64,000 nt of DNA from JAYSYM01 sp964543475 (GTDB lineage Bacteria; Bdellovibrionota; Bdellovibrionia; Bdellovibrionales; JAMPXM01): positions 109,934 through 173,933 of the forward strand of contig CAZIYJ010000005.1 in the NCBI GenBank assembly GCA_964543475.1, written 5' to 3'. Below are positions 25,946-34,681 of the stretch, piece by piece. The notes below the pieces were generated by a model. It was not told the DNA's origin and did not search any database. It was given only the letters and a program-made list of their open reading frames with translations. Every line of letters starts with the position of its first letter. The stretch's first letter is position 1. A program made the translations under genes and the position numbers.

Positions 25946-27646
25946 CTACATTGCTTTAGGAGCTTCAATATTTAGGACCTTGAGTCCCATTTTGAGAACA
26001 TGTCCGGTCAACTGAACTAGAAGCATTCGATCACCCTCGTTGGATGAGCCGATAATTCGATGCTTGTTATAGAATAAGTTAAACGCAGCTGCTAATTCCA
26101 AAAGATACTGAGCGAGTATATTTGGTCGGTAGGCACTTGAAGCCGCCGAGAGAACGTCAGGGTAATTCATCATGGTGCGAAGCAAATTTCGCTCTTCAAC
26201 TTCAACCAAATCACCACTAAATTTTTCAGGAACAGCTTTGCCAAATTTCTGAATTAGGCTGTGGCATCGAACCTGACAGTATTGCAGATACGGTCCGCTA
26301 TCGCCTTCGAAGTTAAAAATCTTTTCCCAATCGAAATCAACGTTTCGAACTCGGTCATTTACTAAGTCATTAAAAATAACTGCGCCGATTCCAACTTGGC
26401 GCGCAACTGTCGCCTTGTCTTCGAGATTTGGATTTTTCTCTTCGATGATTTTGGCAACTGTCTCTACCGCTTTGGTTAAAATATCCTCCAAGAAAACAAC
26501 GCGACCTTCTCGTGTCGACATCGAGCCTTCTTTAAAGCGGTACAAACCAAATGAGAGATGATGAGAACTTTTCGCCCATTCGAAACCCATAAGCTCAAGT
26601 ACTTTGAACACTTGATTGAAGTGAAGAGTTTGCTCCACCCCTACAACATATAAATTAGCGTCAGCCTTAAGATGTTCTTTTCGATAGATCGCACTTGCGA
26701 TATCGCGAGTCGCATAAAGCGATGCTCCGTCGCTTTTTCGAATCAAGCATGGCGGCATGTTGTCGCCAAGGTGAACGACCATCGCGCCTTCACTCTCAAC
26801 CAACAAACCTTTATCTTCGAGTAACTTTCCAACGGCCTTAAGTTTATCGTTATAAAACGATTCCCCTAATACCAAATCGTGTTTTACGCCGAGTAAGTCG
26901 AGAATCCGCTGGTTTTCGACCAGAGTGATATCAACAAACTTCTGCCAAATCTTTTTAATTTCGGCATCACCGTTTTCGAGTTTAATAAATAATTGTGAGC
27001 CCTGCTTTTCGAGCTCTGGATTTGTTTTTGATTCAGCATGAAACCGAACATAGAGCTCAAACAGACTTTGAAAAGGTTTGTTCGCAAAGTCGTATTCGCT
27101 TCCCCAGTTTTGGTAAGCCCACGCAAGCTTTCCAAACTGCACTCCCCAGTCACCAAGGTGATTTAAACCAATAACTTTGTAGCCTTGAGTTTCAGAAAGA
27201 TTTCTTACAGCCTGACCAATGACGCTAGCTCGCAGATGACCAACATGTAATGGCTTAGCAACGTTTGGTGACACGTAATCAATGACTACGGTTTTTCCAG
27301 CTCCAACTTTGCTGTATCCAAGTTTAGATCCTTGCTCCTTCACCGCTGCTAAAAGGACGTTTTGCAAGTAACTGTCTTCGAATGTGAAATTGAGATAACC
27401 GCCGACTGCGGTAACGGATTTTAAACCTTTTAATTTCGATTTTAGCTCATCACTTTTCTGTGCAAGCTCTTGTGCGATGACTGGAGGAGCCTTCCGGAGA
27501 GCCTTTGCCAGACCGAAAACTGGGTAAGCGAGATGCCCGTGTTCGAGCTTTTTTGGAATTTCAAGTGCTGATTCAACCTCATCTAAAGAAAGATTTAGAA
27601 TCGCGCTTAAACCTTCAGCAGTCTCACTTCTTACCTTGTTCAACAT
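25946..27646 (-). CDS. argS: Arginine-tRNA ligase
   Basis: This class I aminoacyl-tRNA synthetase charges tRNA-Arg. It has 566 residues, the normal size. The N-terminal Add1 domain is followed by the HIGH motif as HVGH in AKPLHVGHLRASVIG near residue 128. The KMSK region reads SMSTREGRVVFLED, with the variant form common in ArgRS. The anticodon-binding helical domain ends the protein (LTGHVLKMGLKVLNIEAPKAM). It is divergent from the HU gene with 115 bases between. Identification is certain. Confidence 0.97.
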   Translation of the reverse strand: MLNKVRSETAEGLSAILNLSLDEVESALEIPKKLEHGHLAYPVFGLAKALRKAPPVIAQELAQKSDELKSKLKGLKSVTAVGGYLNFTFEDSYLQNVLLAAVKEQGSKLGYSKVGAGKTVVIDYVSPNVAKPLHVGHLRASVIGQAVRNLSETQGYKVIGLNHLGDWGVQFGKLAWAYQNWGSEYDFANKPFQSLFELYVRFHAESKTNPELEKQGSQLFIKLENGDAEIKKIWQKFVDITLVENQRILDLLGVKHDLVLGESFYNDKLKAVGKLLEDKGLLVESEGAMVVHLGDNMPPCLIRKSDGASLYATRDIASAIYRKEHLKADANLYVVGVEQTLHFNQVFKVLELMGFEWAKSSHHLSFGLYRFKEGSMSTREGRVVFLEDILTKAVETVAKIIEEKNPNLEDKATVARQVGIGAVIFNDLVNDRVRNVDFDWEKIFNFEGDSGPYLQYCQVRCHSLIQKFGKAVPEKFSGDLVEVEERNLLRTMMNYPDVLSAASSAYRPNILAQYLLELAAAFNLFYNKHRIIGSSNEGDRMLLVQLTGHVLKMGLKVLNIEAPKAM

Positions 27647-27761
27647 GGTTTGAAAGTACCAGCCTCCATTCGATTACTCAATCGCAATTCACTTGACCGA
27701 AATTCACTCCGGATTTAGTTTCCCATTCCCGTTTGAAGGTCGTTGTTGGAGGTTTTCACCT

Positions 27762-28040
27762 GTGAATAAAGCTGAGCTAGTAGATAAAGTTGCCCGCAAG
27801 ACCGCACTTACAAAACAACAATCAGAGCAAGTACTAGACGCTGCATTAGAAGTTATTACTCGCGCCGTATCTCGCGGCGATGATGTGAAATTAGTTGGCT
27901 TTGGAACGTTCTCACGTGGCGCGCGCAAGTCTCGCGAAGGCCGCAACCCTAAGACTGGCACAAAACTCGTTATCCCAGCATCTCGAGTTCCTAAATTCAA
28001 AGCCGGCAAAGACTTTAAAGAACTCGTTGACAAGAACTAG
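27762..28040 (+). CDS. HU family DNA-binding protein
   Basis: This is a 92-residue nucleoid protein. I start it at the GTG at 27762 (VNKAELVDKVARK), the usual HU N-terminus, with GGAGG nine bases ahead; a longer frame from 27693 is not conserved. The helical dimerisation part is followed by the GFGTFSRGARKSREGRNPKTG arm with the DNA-intercalating region VIPASRVPKFKAGKDFKELV. It could be HU or an IHF-like paralogue; the C-terminal sequence is closer to HU. It lies alone between argS and the lipoprotein gene. Confidence 0.93.
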   Translation: MNKAELVDKVARKTALTKQQSEQVLDAALEVITRAVSRGDDVKLVGFGTFSRGARKSREGRNPKTGTKLVIPASRVPKFKAGKDFKELVDKN

Positions 28041-28263
28041 CAGCCAAGACCGACGCTCTCGTCAGGCACATACATTCGAATGATGAGTTGACACTTTCGG
28101 CGAACTTATTTCGAAGTTTCGAAAAAGTGTAAAACCAGTTCGCATTCACAATTTTAATTTAAAAATGCATTTCGAAGTGAGCCCCTGAAAAGATTGATGT
28201 TTTACGTCTCAATTTTAGCATGAGCCTACAAATGGTATTTGTTTTCAGGTGCTTGCGGGCCTT

Positions 28264-28291
28264 TTGATTTAATTTAATTAAGGCCGATACT
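28264..28291 (+). promoter_or_regulatory. Putative promoter of the duplicated-domain lipoprotein
   Basis: TTGATT (28264-28269), a 16-base AT-rich spacer and GATACT (28286-28291) are 44 bases before the ATG. The rest of the 28041-28335 gap holds only AT-rich sequence and a weak inverted repeat around GGCCTT...AAGGCC (28259-28286); I see no further gene. Confidence 0.35.
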
Positions 28292-28335
28292 GATATCGAC
28301 AGCAGATTTTAATTGAATCATTCAAGAGGTACCAG

Positions 28336-29313
28336 ATGAAGCAACTCAGCGTAAAATTGACATCACTACTGAGCCTAATTTTATCGTTCGCTCTAGTAGG
28401 CTGTGCTCCTGCAAATCAAATTGATGCCTCTAATTCAAATGAAGTGTTGAGCTCTTTTGAAAGTGTCAGCCTCAAAGCAAAACAGCCGCGCCTCCCTGCA
28501 AGTCAGGGCGAAGCTTGCATCTTTAACGGTAAAACTATTGCTCATGGCGGAAATGTTTATGGCTACAAGACAGCTTCGGTTCCTCCCGGTAAACAGTGCC
28601 TAGGCGAGTGGCGCGAATGTAACAACGGCTACCTGACTAATCTTACGTTCACTTTTGCATCCTGCACTGCTGGAATAATCGATAATGAGCCTCTTCCAAC
28701 GCCGACTCCTCGGCCTCCAGCGAGTCAGCCCAAAGCTTGCCTCTTTAACGGTAAAACTATCGCTCACGGAGGAAATGTTTATGCCTACAAAGCTGCTTCG
28801 GTTCCTGCAGGTCAACGGTGCCTAGGCGAGTGGCGCGAATGTCACGACGGCTACCTGACTAATCTTTCATTCACTTTCTCTTCGTGTACTGCTGGAACAA
28901 CACCAGAACAGCCTCTTCCAACGCCAACGCCTCAGCCTACAGCGACTCCAGTGCCGCCATCACCATCACCAACGGCGACTCCGGCTCCAGAGCCAACAGC
29001 AACGCCAAGTCCTACGCCAGCGCCTGAGCTTCCTGCGCCTGTAATTAGTGATATTCAGATATTTGAATTGAGTTCAGATTTCATTCAGTTGTCTTGGAAA
29101 ACAGACATCGTTGCGACATCTCAAGCTGTCGTTCACAACGAAGTTACGGGCGAAATCTACTTAACCGTGATCGATGAAACACTGGTAACCGACCACATGA
29201 TTATGATCAGCGGCTTAATGCCAGATACGCCATACAGGATCGTAATCATATCAGTCAGAGACGACGGAACGACAAGTGCTAGCGGAATCACATCTGTACG
29301 CACGCTGCCATAA
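28336..29313 (+). CDS. Lipoprotein with two Cys-rich FNGKTIAHG domains and a C-terminal FN3-like domain
   Basis: This is a 325-residue protein. The lipobox is SFALVGC, Cys at about residue 23. Two copies of a domain of about 59 residues follow, at about 55-113 and 130-187. Each has CxFNGKTIAHGGNVY, then YKxASVPxGxxCLGEWREC, then GYLTNLxFTFxSCTAG, with four cysteines. A long Pro/Thr-rich linker (PTPTP, PTATP and similar repeats) spans about 190-235. The end is a beta-sandwich typical of fibronectin type III (LSWKTDIVATSQAVVHN, then DTPYRIVIISVRDDG). It is likely a surface-exposed lipoprotein. The Cys-rich unit looks like a module for extracellular recognition that I cannot name. The ribosome site is AGAGG. 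Confidence 0.7.
   Translation: MKQLSVKLTSLLSLILSFALVGCAPANQIDASNSNEVLSSFESVSLKAKQPRLPASQGEACIFNGKTIAHGGNVYGYKTASVPPGKQCLGEWRECNNGYLTNLTFTFASCTAGIIDNEPLPTPTPRPPASQPKACLFNGKTIAHGGNVYAYKAASVPAGQRCLGEWRECHDGYLTNLSFTFSSCTAGTTPEQPLPTPTPQPTATPVPPSPSPTATPAPEPTATPSPTPAPELPAPVISDIQIFELSSDFIQLSWKTDIVATSQAVVHNEVTGEIYLTVIDETLVTDHMIMISGLMPDTPYRIVIISVRDDGTTSASGITSVRTLP
28498..28675 (+). repeat. Cys-rich domain copy 1 (tandem intragenic repeat)
   Basis: This copy begins near GCAAGTCAGGGCGAAGC and shares long identical stretches with copy 2 at 28720-28895, for example CTTTAACGGTAAAACTAT. Cysteine codons are in equivalent places. Confidence 0.85.
28720..28895 (+). repeat. Cys-rich domain copy 2 (tandem intragenic repeat)
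   Basis: This copy begins near GCGAGTCAGCCCAAAGC. The match to copy 1 at DNA level indicates a recent duplication or concerted evolution inside the gene. The two are joined by PLPTPTPRPP. Confidence 0.85.
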
Positions 29314-29323
29314 AACATCTGAT

Positions 29324-31042
29324 TTAGTAGCGCGAGAGAATAGCGACTTCTTTTTTGAAGTCGCGAATCGCGCTGAGTATCGGCCCCATACCAGAACTTG
29401 CTAGAGTACGATTCTGAACAATTGCTGAGTTCAACTCTTCGCCCTGCTTTAAAAGCGACTGCAAAAGCTCCTTGGCCTTTGCAATGACATCTGGGTAGGC
29501 GATGTCACGAGGACCGACCCCTTTTACAGCCGCAAACGCTTTTGAGCCTGTTTTAACTACGTCTTTGCGCCAAGACGCATATGTCTTTGACCAGCCGGCT
29601 TTATTCTTAGCAGCCTTTGCCCTCTCAACTTCAAGCTTCTTTGCTTTCACTTCGAGATCGCGAATGAAATAGAACACCATTTTTTTCTCAACGATTTGTT
29701 GAGTCGATACTTTCTTTAGATGCGTATCGAGCGACTTTTGAAACTTCGCATCTCTAACGCCATAAAAGAAAGTCTTTTGAGCCGTTTGCTCAGCAAACTT
29801 AGCCTGAATAGTATAGGTACCAAACGGGAGCTTAAGGGCCGACAACTGAATCGACGGAACCTCTCCGCCCTGTCTCTTCACTTTCAAAACCTGAGAATAG
29901 CTGGCGTGCCGTAAAATTTGACCTGACTTGCCAGTGATCTTTATTTCGATTGAATGATTAACAGGTGCATTGGTTGAAACAACAACTTGCCCTATAGACT
30001 CTGGTTTAATGACTTCGAAATCTATTCGAGGACTCTTTGGCATTTCGTAATCAGCTTTGCTAAAGGTCGGCGCCTTCGGCGCAGATTCTTGGACTACGGT
30101 TGGTTTTGGAACCTCTGCAGTTTTAACAATCGGTGCAACAGGCAACTCTGGCTTTGCTACTGGAGGCGTTCCTGGCGGAGTTTCCGTAGATGCAGCTATT
30201 TCTGGTGCCGCGCTCGGTTCAACCGCAGGTGTAGCGCCATAATTTTCTTTCACATAGTCGTAAGCAACTGCCGTCACAAGAAATGCTGCTGTAGTCGCAA
30301 GCGCTACACGCACAATTTTTCGGCCACGAGATATACCTGGTCGGATGACGATTGCAGTTTTAGAAGTTTCTTCAGGCGCTTTGCTAACTTCAGCTTCTTC
30401 AGATTTTTTATCAATTTCTTCTTCGAAAGCGCGAACAGCTTTTTTAGAACCGCCAACTGGCTTCGACGGATCGGCCTCGCGCTTAAGGGGTCGAGAGTTT
30501 GTCACAGTGAAATGATCAAGCTCGTTTTGTTCTTCGGGATTAATCTCGAGCTTTGGCTCGTTTAAAAATGCAATCGCTAATGGCGGAGCATCTGGAACCG
30601 AAGGTTTTTTTGCTTTTAATGTATGATTGAAATCAGGTAGCGACTCGAGTTTCGCCCAACGCTGAAAACCTTTTTTCCAGACATAGTCGTTGTAACTTAG
30701 GTCTCCAGTTTTGATCTGTTCAACAATTTCATCAATCGTAAATGGTCCGATTTGATCGAATTTGTTCTGGCTTAGCTCGGCTTCTTTTAAAGTTTTTCTT
30801 TTAAGAACAACCCATTCGCGATTTTGAGCTGACGATGATGATTCAGGAACTATTTTGAATTCATCGAATTCGTTCATCAAACGCCAGCGAACATCACCTT
30901 CAGCGAAAATGCGAGTCATCGGATTGATGCGTTTAAGACGTGCGAGATCCTGCACTTGAGTTTGAGTGAACGGGCCTTGCGCACGTCCTTCAATTTCAAC
31001 AAACCAGCGGCGATTTTCGGCCAGCTCTCCAGGCTTCTTCAC
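29324..31042 (-). CDS. GYF-domain (DUF4339-like) membrane protein
   Basis: This is a 572-residue protein. Two GYF_2 domains lie at the N-terminus, residues 10-55 (WFVEIEGRAQGPFTQTQVQDL) and 85-140 (FDQIGPFTIDEIVEQIK with KKGFQRWAKL). A single membrane segment (VALATTAAFLVTAVAYDYV) lies near 245-265, then a long Pro-rich linker, then a beta-rich region and a helical C-terminus. GYF_2 domains bind proline-rich partners in the cytoplasm. The C-terminal part would be in the periplasm. The ATG overlaps the next gene's stop by four bases, so it is translationally coupled to the ChaN-like gene. Function is unknown. Confidence 0.65.
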   Translation of the reverse strand: MKKPGELAENRRWFVEIEGRAQGPFTQTQVQDLARLKRINPMTRIFAEGDVRWRLMNEFDEFKIVPESSSSAQNREWVVLKRKTLKEAELSQNKFDQIGPFTIDEIVEQIKTGDLSYNDYVWKKGFQRWAKLESLPDFNHTLKAKKPSVPDAPPLAIAFLNEPKLEINPEEQNELDHFTVTNSRPLKREADPSKPVGGSKKAVRAFEEEIDKKSEEAEVSKAPEETSKTAIVIRPGISRGRKIVRVALATTAAFLVTAVAYDYVKENYGATPAVEPSAAPEIAASTETPPGTPPVAKPELPVAPIVKTAEVPKPTVVQESAPKAPTFSKADYEMPKSPRIDFEVIKPESIGQVVVSTNAPVNHSIEIKITGKSGQILRHASYSQVLKVKRQGGEVPSIQLSALKLPFGTYTIQAKFAEQTAQKTFFYGVRDAKFQKSLDTHLKKVSTQQIVEKKMVFYFIRDLEVKAKKLEVERAKAAKNKAGWSKTYASWRKDVVKTGSKAFAAVKGVGPRDIAYPDVIAKAKELLQSLLKQGEELNSAIVQNRTLASSGMGPILSAIRDFKKEVAILSRY

Positions 31043-32646
31043 AGCCTCTCCTTTTTACTTCGCATCCGATGCGAAACTGGTTCAAGTTCTGAAACTAAGT
31101 CAGCGTAAAACGAGTCAAATTCCTTTTGCTCGATGGGCTGCTTGAGCCACGACATCAGCCGACTTCTTTTAACTCTATTCGATTGATATGCGAGGAACAA
31201 TCTCTCTCCCATCATATCGCCCAATATTCTTGATGCTTGCTCAAACCTCGACTCATGTCGAGGGAGAATTTTCTTAGTCCTGCGCCTTCCCTGCTGTACC
31301 CAGATAATTTCAGTCATTCGCTGATCCAGAGCAAGAGCGAGCGTTTGGCGACTTTCACCCTGACGGCTCGTGCTCTCAAGCTCAGTCCGTAAGTCAGTGA
31401 GGGTTTGAGCTTGGCGTTTGGGATTTAATAGCTTACTTAAAAAATATCCTACGGCTTTGACCCAAATCATTCTCTCGAAGTCTTTTGGCATCTCACCAAA
31501 TTGAACTTTACGACCGCAAAGTTTTGCGTGAATGAATTGTCCCGCCACCTCAGCGGCCTGATTAACTGACGCACGCCCAAGGTACCCAACACCAATGATC
31601 GGAAGATAAAAACATTTTCCGAGAAGAATATGCCGCTCAGCAGACCGCTGCTGTTTTGCTGCGAGAGACGACTCAAGGACGCCCCAAATCTTATCGTCTT
31701 GCGGAGAATATACAGTTAAGTCGTCGACTTTAAACTTCAACTTCAAATCAGAAGCTAACACTTTTACGAGTGAAGAAACTCGATCAGTAAAATCGATTGA
31801 GTCTTCATCTAAATCGAGCTCTGTGTCTGATGTTGAGTCGAGATACATTAGGTAACTTTGCCACTGAACCCAAGGAGGAGCAGAGTTGATGGCAAATCTG
31901 TTTTTGGCTCCGAGCTTGACGACGTCGATTTTTGCTTCAAGCTGGCTTTCGTTGAGTGAAAAATAAACTCGCTCTAAGTTTTGATAAATCTGAACGATCC
32001 GCGGTGCAAAATTTAACGCAGCGGCCGTGGCCTTAGGCAAGTGTGGAGTTGCGACATGAAGCTCTCCATACACAACGTATATGAGTCGTTCGCGATCTTC
32101 TCGAAGATGTTTTGCAAGGATTTGACCAGCGAACTTGTCGCGAGTCTGCAAGTCACGTTGATGTTGGCGAGTTTTCGCCATCGTTTTATTTATTCCGATC
32201 ATTTTAAAGCCGCGCAGCTTGGCCAACTGGAATAAGGGCCGGTAATTCTCCCAGGGGAAGCCCCAATGCTTTTGCCACTCAACTCTTCGTAAGAACGAAC
32301 TTTCGCTCAACGTTCCTTTGAGATAAGCGGCAACATCTTTTTCACAGCCATGAGGAATTGCCTCGAGCGCAAGCGTGACCTTTCGATTGAGAGGAAGAGC
32401 TCTAAGAATTTTTAAATGAGTCCGCTGGGCTTGAGAAAACGCATGAAAGTCAGCAGCAAAAACAATCTCGGCTTCGTTAACCGCTTCGATTAATTCTTGC
32501 TTCGATGAGTGTTTAAATTTTGATCTGCTTTCGCGCTCAAATGGCTTTGCATACTCAGCAATAGCTTTCGGAGTTGCACCCAAATGCCGTTCAACCTGTC
32601 GTTTAACTTGTAAAAGTAAACGTTTGCGCGTTTCAATTTGCTCCAC
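31039..32646 (-). CDS. ChaN/TIKI-superfamily-like protein
   Basis: This is a 535-residue protein starting at a GTG with no clear ribosome site. Residues 55-215 look like the ChaN (DUF399) region: IVFAADFHAFSQAQRTHLKIL, then VTLALEAIP, then YVVYGELHVATPHLPKA, with Glu/His pairs at the positions that bind haem or act as metalloprotease residues in related TIKI proteins. The rest (about 215-535) is helical and basic, with no known domain. It has no signal peptide, which is unlike exported ChaN. It is coupled to the GYF protein. The family placement is by pattern only and needs profile comparison. Confidence 0.55.
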   Translation of the reverse strand: MEQIETRKRLLLQVKRQVERHLGATPKAIAEYAKPFERESRSKFKHSSKQELIEAVNEAEIVFAADFHAFSQAQRTHLKILRALPLNRKVTLALEAIPHGCEKDVAAYLKGTLSESSFLRRVEWQKHWGFPWENYRPLFQLAKLRGFKMIGINKTMAKTRQHQRDLQTRDKFAGQILAKHLREDRERLIYVVYGELHVATPHLPKATAAALNFAPRIVQIYQNLERVYFSLNESQLEAKIDVVKLGAKNRFAINSAPPWVQWQSYLMYLDSTSDTELDLDEDSIDFTDRVSSLVKVLASDLKLKFKVDDLTVYSPQDDKIWGVLESSLAAKQQRSAERHILLGKCFYLPIIGVGYLGRASVNQAAEVAGQFIHAKLCGRKVQFGEMPKDFERMIWVKAVGYFLSKLLNPKRQAQTLTDLRTELESTSRQGESRQTLALALDQRMTEIIWVQQGRRRTKKILPRHESRFEQASRILGDMMGERLFLAYQSNRVKRSRLMSWLKQPIEQKEFDSFYADLVSELEPVSHRMRSKKERL

Positions 32647-32753
32647 GTATCAAAGCGTAAACTGAAATCTCTTGAAGTCACCAAAAGAGTTGCTTTCGTT
32701 TAAAATAAAAGCTGTAATTTCTTTCAGTTACAAAGTTTAACAGCAGGTGAATT

Positions 32754-33938
32754 ATGAATCGAAAAGCTTTTTGGATTGGTATTGCTTCAACTCTCGGGGC
32801 GATTGCTACTCACATTTATCTTGCGATGACTCACTTTCAAGTCAAGTTTGGTGCAGGCGGCGATCACGCCATCTGCCAAATCGGCGAAGCATTTGATTGC
32901 AGTGCCGTTGCAGCAAGCAAGTATGCAGAGTTTTTAGGTGTACCGATGGCGATCTGGGGTCTAGTTGCGAACGTTATCGCCCTACTCTTCGCCCTTGGTT
33001 ACTATTTCACCGACGAAAACTCTCGCACTAGTGCTCGAAGAAATATGCTCATCCCAACTGGCTTCATTGCACTTACATCGATTGTCATGGCCACGATTTC
33101 AACCGCGATGGTCGGCAAACTTTGCTTGTTTTGCATTGCCGCCTATCTCTTGTCGTTCATAAGTTTTAGCGCTTTCTACTTTGCGAGCAAGAGCGACAAG
33201 AAGCCGAACTCTCCACTTTCAAAAGACCGTTTTGATGCAAAGCCCTTGATCGTCTGCGCAATCATCGCTTTAATTTCGGGTTTCATTATTAATTATGGCT
33301 GGAAGAAAGCCTATGGCGCACAGAATATGGATCAAATTGTTAGATCAAGCGTGAATGATTGGGCTCAAGCGGCTCCTATTGAAATGATTCCAGTTGCGCC
33401 AATTGCGAAGGGCGCTGAGGCCGCTGATGCGAAAATGACGATCGTTGAATTCGCAGATTTCTTGTGCCCGCATTGCAAAACTGCAGGCCCTACTCTGAAA
33501 GCTTTCGCTAGTGCTAGAAAAGATGTACGACTTGTTTTCCAGGCATGGCCTCTTGATGGAGAATGCAATTCGAAGATCAAAGTTTCGACTGGACTTCGTT
33601 GCGGCCTTGCGAGAATCGCATTCTGTGCCGGAAAAATTTCATCTGAAAAAGGCTGGGAAGCGATCGACTGGATTTTTGATCGACAGCATGAGTTCCGTGA
33701 CGATCGAAGCCAACTTGAGCCCACTGTTAAATCAGCAGCAGCCGATCTTGGAATGAACTCTGACGAAACTATTGCTTGTGTTAATTCAGAGGAAGCCAAA
33801 AACGCAGTTCGACAGCAAGCGGATCTAGGCCATAAAATTAATATGGAAGGCACTCCAACAATTGTGGTCAACGGCAAAAAATTGCCCGCTGGACAATTGC
33901 TTCCAGTGTTACAAGAAGCCTATAGACGTTTAAATTAG
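32754..33938 (+). CDS. VKOR-DsbA fusion, disulphide bond formation enzyme
   Basis: This 394-residue membrane protein makes disulphide bonds in exported proteins. Residues 1-145 are a vitamin K epoxide reductase domain with four to five membrane helices and the redox cysteines Cys41, Cys49 (AICQIGEAFDCS) and the Cys124-Cys127 pair (KLCLFCIA). A further helix (PLIVCAIIALISGFII) is followed by a periplasmic DsbA-like thioredoxin domain with Cys238-Pro-His-Cys241 and the cis-Pro motif MEGTPTIVVNG. VKOR replaces DsbB in such fusions; one polypeptide therefore oxidises substrates and passes electrons to quinone. The ribosome site is AGCAGGTGA. It overlaps the convergent gene in TTAG. Confidence 0.9.
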   Translation: MNRKAFWIGIASTLGAIATHIYLAMTHFQVKFGAGGDHAICQIGEAFDCSAVAASKYAEFLGVPMAIWGLVANVIALLFALGYYFTDENSRTSARRNMLIPTGFIALTSIVMATISTAMVGKLCLFCIAAYLLSFISFSAFYFASKSDKKPNSPLSKDRFDAKPLIVCAIIALISGFIINYGWKKAYGAQNMDQIVRSSVNDWAQAAPIEMIPVAPIAKGAEAADAKMTIVEFADFLCPHCKTAGPTLKAFASARKDVRLVFQAWPLDGECNSKIKVSTGLRCGLARIAFCAGKISSEKGWEAIDWIFDRQHEFRDDRSQLEPTVKSAAADLGMNSDETIACVNSEEAKNAVRQQADLGHKINMEGTPTIVVNGKKLPAGQLLPVLQEAYRRLN

Positions 33939-34519
33939 ATTCCGAGCATATTAAAGAGACGATCAACAAGATCAGAGACAACATCGTCGACGACGATGTT
34001 TGCGCCTTCTAAAACACCTTGCGAGAGCTCAAGGAAGAAGAAGAAAAGTAAGATTGCGAAAACGCAGTACCCAAGTGCTTTCACAACCCAGATAGTTGAC
34101 TTGATATCTTCAAGTTTTACTTCATGTTCAATCCGCTCAATTTTCTTAAGCGTCTTTCTTAAATCATCGAAGTGACCGAGCGCCTTATCATAAAGTTCTT
34201 GCTGCTTGGCCGAAGCAAGCTGCTTTACATTCGCTAAGTTTCGCTTTGCCTTAATGCCGTTGATTAAATCAATCGAGTAAGTAATGTAACGCTCTGATCT
34301 GACTTTGAACTGAGGGTACTCTGGACGAAGCTCAAGGAACGCTTTAAGTTGCTCGATGGCGTGCGGGTAATCTTCGGCAGAAACTAGCTTTAGAATATTA
34401 TGCGTGACCATTTCAGCGCGTACGTCTTGCGAGGCAATCTCAAGTTTTCGAACTTGCATTCCTGAAGGAGGAGCTCCTCCCATTTTTTTTAATGGATCTA
34501 AAAACGCACGATTCGCCAT
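33935..34519 (-). CDS. Hypothetical protein with C-terminal membrane anchor
   Basis: This 194-residue protein has a soluble helical N-terminal part with a TPR-like unit (AEDYPHAIEQLKAFLELRPEYPQFKVRSERY), a basic coiled-coil stretch (KALGHFDDLRKTLKKIERIEHEVK) and one strong membrane segment near 145-165 (ALGYCVFAILLFFFFLELS). About 25 residues lie beyond the membrane. It resembles a tail-anchored scaffold more than an enzyme. No family was found. Its stop codon overlaps that of the VKOR-DsbA gene by four bases. Confidence 0.65.
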   Translation of the reverse strand: MANRAFLDPLKKMGGAPPSGMQVRKLEIASQDVRAEMVTHNILKLVSAEDYPHAIEQLKAFLELRPEYPQFKVRSERYITYSIDLINGIKAKRNLANVKQLASAKQQELYDKALGHFDDLRKTLKKIERIEHEVKLEDIKSTIWVVKALGYCVFAILLFFFFLELSQGVLEGANIVVDDVVSDLVDRLFNMLGI

Positions 34520-34681
34520 AAGGAACTTATCGGCCGATCATCGCTCGACCTTCAGCACTCACAACCTTTAAGCTAAATGTAATACTCGACTCGACCTGGG
34601 TCCTGGGACCTTTTGACAGGTCTTGTCTTATATTGCGACAATTTCACATGTACGAGCCCATGACCGAAGGACGGAGGATTC

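Noticed and set aside
28085..28135. Possible terminator after the HU gene (ACACTTT...AAAGTGT)
   Set aside because: The stem is broken by bulges and has no T-run.
34610..34645. TTGACA followed by an AT-rich stretch before the coiled-coil gene at 34682
   Set aside because: The only -10 candidate at good distance is GACAAT, and the better TATATT is too near; not enough to call a promoter.
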